Source of the DNA: Actinomycetota bacterium | Lineage (GTDB): Bacteria; Actinomycetota; Acidimicrobiia; IMCC26256; PALSA-610 | Length of the DNA: 64,000 nucleotides | Assembly (NCBI GenBank): GCA_003134555.1 | Contig: PLBO01000135.1 | Span: 124,001 to 188,000 of the forward strand | Reading direction: 5' to 3' | In this document: positions 60,174 to 64,000 of the stretch, piece by piece | Layout of the letters: each line of letters begins with the position of its first letter | How positions within the stretch are numbered: the first letter of the stretch is position 1 | Translations under genes and position numbers: made by a program | Notes under the pieces: model-generated | What the model was told of the DNA's origin: nothing | The model's input: only the letters and a program-made list of their open reading frames with translations | Databases searched by the model: none

Positions 60174-61370
60174 CTATCCGAGCTCGTTGCCGACGATCGA
60201 GACGAACGAGACCATCTCGCCGGGGTAGCCGCCGAGGTTGTGGGTGAGTGCGAGGCCGCGATCGGCGTGGGCGATCGTGCGCTCCGGCGGCGCCTCGCCG
60301 CGCAGCTGCAGCCACGCCTCGAACACCATGCGCAATCCCGACGCGCCGACCGGGTGTCCGAAGCTCTTCAAGCCGCCGTCGGGATTGACCGGCAGCGCGC
60401 CCTCGAGATCGAACGTGCCGTCGAGCACTTCCTTCCACGCGGTTCCGCGCTCGGCGAACTGTAGGTCTTCGTAGATGAGGAGCTCGGCCGGTGTGAAGCA
60501 GTCGTGGACCTCGGCCATCGCGAGCTGTTCGCGCGGGTTGGTGACTCCGGCCTGCGCGTACGCGTCGCGTCCGGTCGCCGCGATCTCCGGGAACGTGGTG
60601 TAGTCGTAGTGGGGGTCGGCGTTGCCGGAGCAGTTGCCGGCCACGAGCGACAGGGCCTTGATGTAGATCGGCTTGTCGGTGTAGCGGTGCGCGTCTTCCG
60701 CGCGGACGAGGATCGCCGCGGCCGAACCGTCGGCGACGCCCGAGCAGTCGTATACCCCGAGCCCGCCTGCCATCAGCGGCGCGTTGCAGATGGTCTCCAT
60801 CGAAACTTCTTTGCGGAACTGGGCCCTCGGGTTGCGCGCGCCGTTGTAGTGGTTCTTCCACGCGATGCGGGCGAGCACTTCACGCATCTGCGCGTCGTCG
60901 AGTCCGTACTTCTTGCCGTAGCCGGGTGAGCACATCGCGAACATCGCCGCGGCGGTGAGGGTGCGGCCCGTGCCGTCGGTCGGCGTCTTCGCGGCACCGA
61001 CGAGTCCTTGGTAGCCGCTGTCCTTCACCTTCTCGACGCCGATCGCCATCGCGACGTCGTACGCGCCGCTCGCGACCGAGTACGCGGCGTTGCGCATCGC
61101 CTCGGAGGCGGTTGCGCAGAAATTCTCGACGTGCGTGACCGGCTTGTCGTGCAGCTGCAGCGGACGCGCGAGCGCCATGCCGCTCATGCCCGACATCGCG
61201 GTGCCGAGCCAGTACGCGTCGACGTCGTCCTTGGTGATGCCGGCCGACGCGAACGTGGCCTCGGCGGCATCGACGAGGAGGTCGTCGGTGCCCTTGTTCC
61301 ACTGCTCACCGAAGTTCGTGCAACCCATCCCGACGATGGCGACCCGGTCCTTGATGCCGTGCGAACCCAT
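60174..61370 (-). CDS. Thiolase / lipid-transfer (Ltp/SCPx-like) thiolase
   Basis: 398 residues from ATG 61370. Thiolase fold with active-site Cys in ENFCATASEAMRNA near residue 87, HDCFTPAE (His) near 296 and GHPVGASGLRMVFEAWLQLRG (His) near 341. The opening RVAIVGMGCTNFGEQWNKG is characteristic of the SCPx/lipid-transfer thiolases used in steroid and branched-chain beta-oxidation or retro-aldol reactions. The 25-bp gap to the upstream OB-fold/ketosynthase gene suggests a complex, as known thiolases of this type pair with DUF35 proteins. Confidence 0.9.
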   Translation of the reverse strand: MGSHGIKDRVAIVGMGCTNFGEQWNKGTDDLLVDAAEATFASAGITKDDVDAYWLGTAMSGMSGMALARPLQLHDKPVTHVENFCATASEAMRNAAYSVASGAYDVAMAIGVEKVKDSGYQGLVGAAKTPTDGTGRTLTAAAMFAMCSPGYGKKYGLDDAQMREVLARIAWKNHYNGARNPRAQFRKEVSMETICNAPLMAGGLGVYDCSGVADGSAAAILVRAEDAHRYTDKPIYIKALSLVAGNCSGNADPHYDYTTFPEIAATGRDAYAQAGVTNPREQLAMAEVHDCFTPAELLIYEDLQFAERGTAWKEVLDGTFDLEGALPVNPDGGLKSFGHPVGASGLRMVFEAWLQLRGEAPPERTIAHADRGLALTHNLGGYPGEMVSFVSIVGNELG

Positions 61371-61395
61371 AGCTCTCTCCGTCTCCGTGGTCGAC

Positions 61396-62805
61396 TCAGT
61401 TTCTTACCGGGCGGGCTTTCCAGAAATAGTTGTGGATCTCGTCCGACGTGAACAGCTTGCGGAACGTCATCTCGACGCGGTCACCCATCTGCAACGTCGC
61501 GGCATCGACGTCGGTGAGCTCAACCGGGAGGCGGCCGCCGCCGTCCCAGTCGACCACCGCGAACGCGACCGGCGGACTCGGTGAGTACGCGATGCGGTCG
61601 ATGGTCAGCAGTGCGATCGTGCCCTGCACGTCGGCCATCGGCGCGGGCTGCATGTCGTCGACCGCGTCGCCGACGCGGGAGATACGCGCGGGCGGCATGT
61701 GCAACTCGCCGCTTCCCCGGTCGCGCGAGCCGACGAACGCGTACTTCCACTCTTCGGTGCGGCCCGACACCGACGCCGAGATGCGGTCGGGTTCGGGGCG
61801 CCGGGGCGGCTCGAGCCGCGCCTCGCCGCGCCAGCTGAGGAACTTGCCGTAGGGAAGGTCGGCGGCGCCTTCGACCTGGGCGGCGACCGTGCGCGCGGGC
61901 AAGTACGACGCGATCGCGTCGGTGACGCGGAACAGCAACACGTCGGCGCCGTCGGCGAGCACGACCAGCGCGATCACCTGACCGGGTTGCGCGGACTCGA
62001 GCGTGTCGGCGAGCAGCAGTGCTGCGTGCGCGCTGCCGGTGTTGCCGACGGTTGCCGAGCGGTCGTCGACGAGCGCTTCCTTCGCGGTTCCGAGCCGGCC
62101 GCTCACGGCGCGCACCGCGCGCGCGTGCATGCCGGTGACGATCACCCGGTCGACCTGGTCGGCCGAGATCTCGGCCGACTTCAGTGCCGCGTTCCACGCC
62201 TGCTCGACGAGTGGGCCGTACTTCACCTCGCCGAATCGTTCCTCCCACACGCGCGACCGGGACGAGCCGGGCGTGCGCCAGCGCTCGAGGAACTCTTCGG
62301 TCGAGCTCGCGGCGCCGATGTACTCGGCGATGACGGGGCCATTGGTGTCGTTGCCCACGAGCAGCGCGCCCGCACCGTCGCCCGATGCCGACTCGTCGCC
62401 GCTCGTAGGGAGCCCGCCCCGAATGTCGGAGGTGACGACCAGGACGGAGCCGGCGCCTTCCAGCGCGGCGCGCAACGCGCCGACTCCCGACCGCAGGGCG
62501 CCACCGAAGTCGAACGCCGAGACGTCGGTGTCGAGCCGCAACGCGGCGTGGAGGGTGGACGCATTGTTCTTGTCGAGGTACGCGGGCGACGCGGTCGCGA
62601 ACCAGAGGGCGTCGGGCGTGGCGCCGGAGGGCGCGCCGCGCAGTGCGAGGCGCGCGGCTTCGACGCCCATCGTCGTCGTGTCCTCGTCGTAAGAGGCGAC
62701 CGAACGGGTTCCCTTGCCGCCACCGCTCCCGAACGTCTTCGCGATCTCTGCTCGTTGGAGGCGTCGGAACGGCACGTAGCCGCCGGCGCTGATGATGCCG
62801 CGCAT
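61396..62805 (-). CDS. KAS-III/HMG-CoA-synthase-like and OB-fold (DUF35) fusion
   Basis: 469 residues from ATG 62805. Residues 1-310 are a thiolase-fold hydroxymethylglutaryl-CoA synthase/ketoacyl synthase III domain (GIISAGGYVPFRRL, TTMGVEAARLAL, GDGAGALLVG, GNTGSAHAALLLAD). The position of the catalytic Cys in the ACFGG-type motif is Asp99 in FDFGG, so condensation chemistry is unlikely. The C-terminal part (about 340-469) is a DUF35 OB-fold, with GTIALLTIDRIAYSPSPPVAFAVVDW and MGDRVEMTFRKLF. It lacks the usual Cys-rich rubredoxin-like zinc ribbon. It precedes the thiolase gene by 25 bp. Confidence 0.87.
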   Translation of the reverse strand: MRGIISAGGYVPFRRLQRAEIAKTFGSGGGKGTRSVASYDEDTTTMGVEAARLALRGAPSGATPDALWFATASPAYLDKNNASTLHAALRLDTDVSAFDFGGALRSGVGALRAALEGAGSVLVVTSDIRGGLPTSGDESASGDGAGALLVGNDTNGPVIAEYIGAASSTEEFLERWRTPGSSRSRVWEERFGEVKYGPLVEQAWNAALKSAEISADQVDRVIVTGMHARAVRAVSGRLGTAKEALVDDRSATVGNTGSAHAALLLADTLESAQPGQVIALVVLADGADVLLFRVTDAIASYLPARTVAAQVEGAADLPYGKFLSWRGEARLEPPRRPEPDRISASVSGRTEEWKYAFVGSRDRGSGELHMPPARISRVGDAVDDMQPAPMADVQGTIALLTIDRIAYSPSPPVAFAVVDWDGGGRLPVELTDVDAATLQMGDRVEMTFRKLFTSDEIHNYFWKARPVRN

Positions 62806-62865
62806 GACCCGCAGTCTATGACGCCGACGTCAGCTCCGGTCCTGCTCGGAAGCGGTCCGGTTCGA

Positions 62866-63051
62866 CTACGTACGGACCCGTGGCTTGCCCGAGAGGATGA
62901 GCCAGACGCCGCCGAGCGGGAAGAGAATCGCCCCCGTGAGCTGGCCGATCCCGTAGGAGTTCGTCCCGGAGCCGACCCCCGCGAGCAACTGCAGGAAGCC
63001 GAGGACACCGAACGCGACGAGCATCCACCCGACGGTCTTCTTCCAGTCCAT
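62866..63051 (-). CDS. Small two-helix membrane protein
   Basis: 61 residues from ATG 63051. Two hydrophobic segments, KTVGWMLVAFGVLGFLQLLAG and QLTGAILFPLGGVWLILSG, are linked by a short polar loop; a basic tail ends the protein. No family recognised. It may be transcribed with the following gene toward the thiolase genes. Confidence 0.7.
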   Translation of the reverse strand: MDWKKTVGWMLVAFGVLGFLQLLAGVGSGTNSYGIGQLTGAILFPLGGVWLILSGKPRVRT

Positions 63052-63103
63052 GCGCGCGTTATCGGCGCCCCCGGACTCGCCCCTTGAGTACTTTGGGCGG
63101 TTC

Positions 63104-63730
63104 CTAGTCGAGACCTCGCGCGACGATCGCAAGTCCCGCGTCCCATCCAGGCGCTCGGCCGTCGGCCGGTGGGCGGATCGTCTCGACGCGGGCTCCGCTG
63201 CGCGCGAGGACCCACGCAACAACTGAGTTCGAGTTCCACATCTCGCCCGTGTCGAAGTCGTCACGGCCCCACACGGGCGTCGGTATGGATGGCAGTAGGT
63301 CGAGGATTCGTTCGGCGACTTCGACATCGTCTGTCAACCTGACCGGGCTCCCGATCGCCTGGTCGATGTCGGGAATCTCCCCGTCTCGCCAGCGCCGTAT
63401 CTCGTAGCGGAAGACTCGAAAACGACCGAGCCATCGCATTCCGACAGGACCCTCCGCCACAACACCGCGCCGTTCGCCGTGCAGGTCAGGAACCGGAGCT
63501 TGCTCAATCACGAAGCGACCTGTCGGCGCGGAGATCACGAGCGCCGAATGGTAGAGATCGAAGCGAGGACGCCGTTCAACGAGGGCCGATGCTGCCTCGA
63601 AGAGCTTGCCGCTGATCCGCACAACGTGCGCGCCCGCGCCCAACGGGATCCAGTAGAGATCGACAGCCGCGCCGCGTCCAGCCGCGTGTTCGGTGTCGCG
63701 TACTTCCTTCGCGTCAGTCATGGTTCGCAC
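63104..63730 (-). CDS. Hypothetical protein, possible substrate-binding or enzyme fold
   Basis: 208 residues from ATG 63730 (or 63721). The protein has a predominantly beta-strand middle (FDLYHSALVISAPTGRFVIEQAPVPD, VGMRWLGRFRVFRYEIRRW) and a helix-rich end with WGRDDFDTGEMWNSNSVVAWVLARSG. The Asn-Ser-Asn-Ser motif and lone His (YHSAL) give a papain-like or peptidase-like impression, but a full active site is not evident. It does not match a family I can name. Orientation and 50-bp spacing suggest an operon with the small membrane protein. Confidence 0.7.
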   Translation of the reverse strand: MRTMTDAKEVRDTEHAAGRGAAVDLYWIPLGAGAHVVRISGKLFEAASALVERRPRFDLYHSALVISAPTGRFVIEQAPVPDLHGERRGVVAEGPVGMRWLGRFRVFRYEIRRWRDGEIPDIDQAIGSPVRLTDDVEVAERILDLLPSIPTPVWGRDDFDTGEMWNSNSVVAWVLARSGARVETIRPPADGRAPGWDAGLAIVARGLD

Positions 63731-63797
63731 CGCATAATGCCTGATCCTGAACCCGGTAGTTACGAAGGAGTAGGCCTTGCGTCCGCCGCTTCGATCA

Positions 63798-64000
63798 CTA
63801 CGCGGCGCGGGCTTGGGCGTCGTTTGTGTGTCGTTCGCGGTGGTGGTTCCAACACAAGAGTTGGAGATTTTCGAGGTTGGTTGGTCCGCCGCGCGTCCAG
63901 TGCACGACGTGATGGGCCTCGCAGGAGTCTGGTGGTCGGTCGCAGCCGGGGGCTTGGCAGTGTTGGTCGCGTACGACGAGCGCTTTCCAGATTGCGGGTG
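63798..64000 (-). CDS. HNH endonuclease, C-terminal end (5' part off the right edge)
   Basis: The last 66 codons of a gene whose start lies beyond the window. The visible sequence carries an HNH nuclease: QHCQAPGCDRPPDSCEAHHVVHW with paired Cys and the His-His of the first motif, N in GGPTNLENLQLLCW, and NHHRERH at the end. Such domains terminate the actinobacterial DUF222/13E12-type proteins, often multicopy and of mobile-element ancestry. The 5' part is needed to confirm DUF222. The stop codon is TAG at 63798-63800. Confidence 0.82.
   Translation of the reverse strand, partial: PAIWKALVVRDQHCQAPGCDRPPDSCEAHHVVHWTRGGPTNLENLQLLCWNHHRERHTNDAQARAA

Noticed and set aside
1-64000. tRNA genes, CRISPR arrays, prophage or insertion sequence
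   Set aside because: Reading both strands I saw no tRNA-like T-loop/acceptor pairs, no regularly spaced repeats, no integrase or transposase; the only nuclease-like gene is the HNH end at the right edge.

Overview
The window is 64 kb of uniformly GC-rich, densely packed bacterial chromosome from an actinomycete-type organism. Lineage evidence comes from predicted F420-dependent enzymes (LLM class at 18465-19331, PPOX class at 35880-36284), a TIGR03086/DinB-like protein, many GTG/TTG starts and several apparently leaderless promoters. Together with the lipid/steroid-type catabolic genes (two P450s, a KshA-like Rieske oxygenase, acyl-CoA dehydrogenase, acyl-CoA ligase, thiolase, OB-fold ketosynthase) this suggests an environmental Actinomycetota, possibly class Acidimicrobiia; the class is inference. 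I found no tRNA, rRNA, CRISPR array, prophage or insertion sequence.

Layout. 1-5.6 kb: a membrane GGDEF-EAL protein cut by the left edge and a 1.4-kres secreted mosaic protein with a lysyl-oxidase-like domain. 5.8-20.4 kb: oxidative catabolism. A TetR/MpaB-like oxygenase/nitronate monooxygenase operon diverges from a P450 across a perfect 28-bp operator. A KshA-like oxygenase with its own TetR diverges from an acyl-CoA dehydrogenase (frameshifted at a CG run), a methyltransferase and a FadD-type ligase. Then come small proteins, a GYD protein, a cupin/P450 pair, an LLM oxidoreductase, a SnoaL-like and a DinB-like protein. 20.4-23.4 kb: a PhyH-type dioxygenase, a class III nucleotide cyclase and a cysteine dioxygenase/rhodanese pair with an elaborate leader (strong promoter, leaderless 34-codon uORF, 17-bp stem-loop).

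23.4-30.9 kb: an orphan NuoF-like flavoprotein, two MOSC proteins, a zinc-ribbon protein, a histone-H1-like basic protein, a degenerate anti-sigma-type ATPase, an M23 peptidase and two methyltransferases. 30.9-34.3 kb: the recurrent ATP-grasp / alpha-E / transglutaminase operon. 34.3-44.6 kb: a lipoprotein hydrolase, an F420 enzyme, a translationally coupled diiron protein-SDR-kinase-like operon, an acyl desaturase, a saccharopine-dehydrogenase-like reductase and a flavin amine oxidase. 44.6-54.7 kb: a polyamine/GABA utilisation region comprising PotABCD transport, two class III aminotransferases, an aldehyde dehydrogenase and Lrp, TetR and NarL-type regulators. 54.8-64 kb: two SnoaL-like proteins, a UvrD/HRDC helicase, a Tat-exported phosphoesterase, a thiolase plus an OB-fold/ketosynthase fusion, small proteins and the end of an HNH endonuclease gene.

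How they fit together: the polyamine genes form a readable route (uptake, transamination or oxidation to an aminoaldehyde, oxidation to GABA, transamination to succinate semialdehyde). The lipid-type genes look like pieces of terpenoid/steroid or branched acyl-CoA catabolism, but no complete pathway is present. The least explained elements are the cysteine dioxygenase leader, the diiron/SDR/kinase operon, the palindrome abutting the cyclase start, the atypical NarL-type receiver and the small-protein pair at 15.8-16.2 kb.
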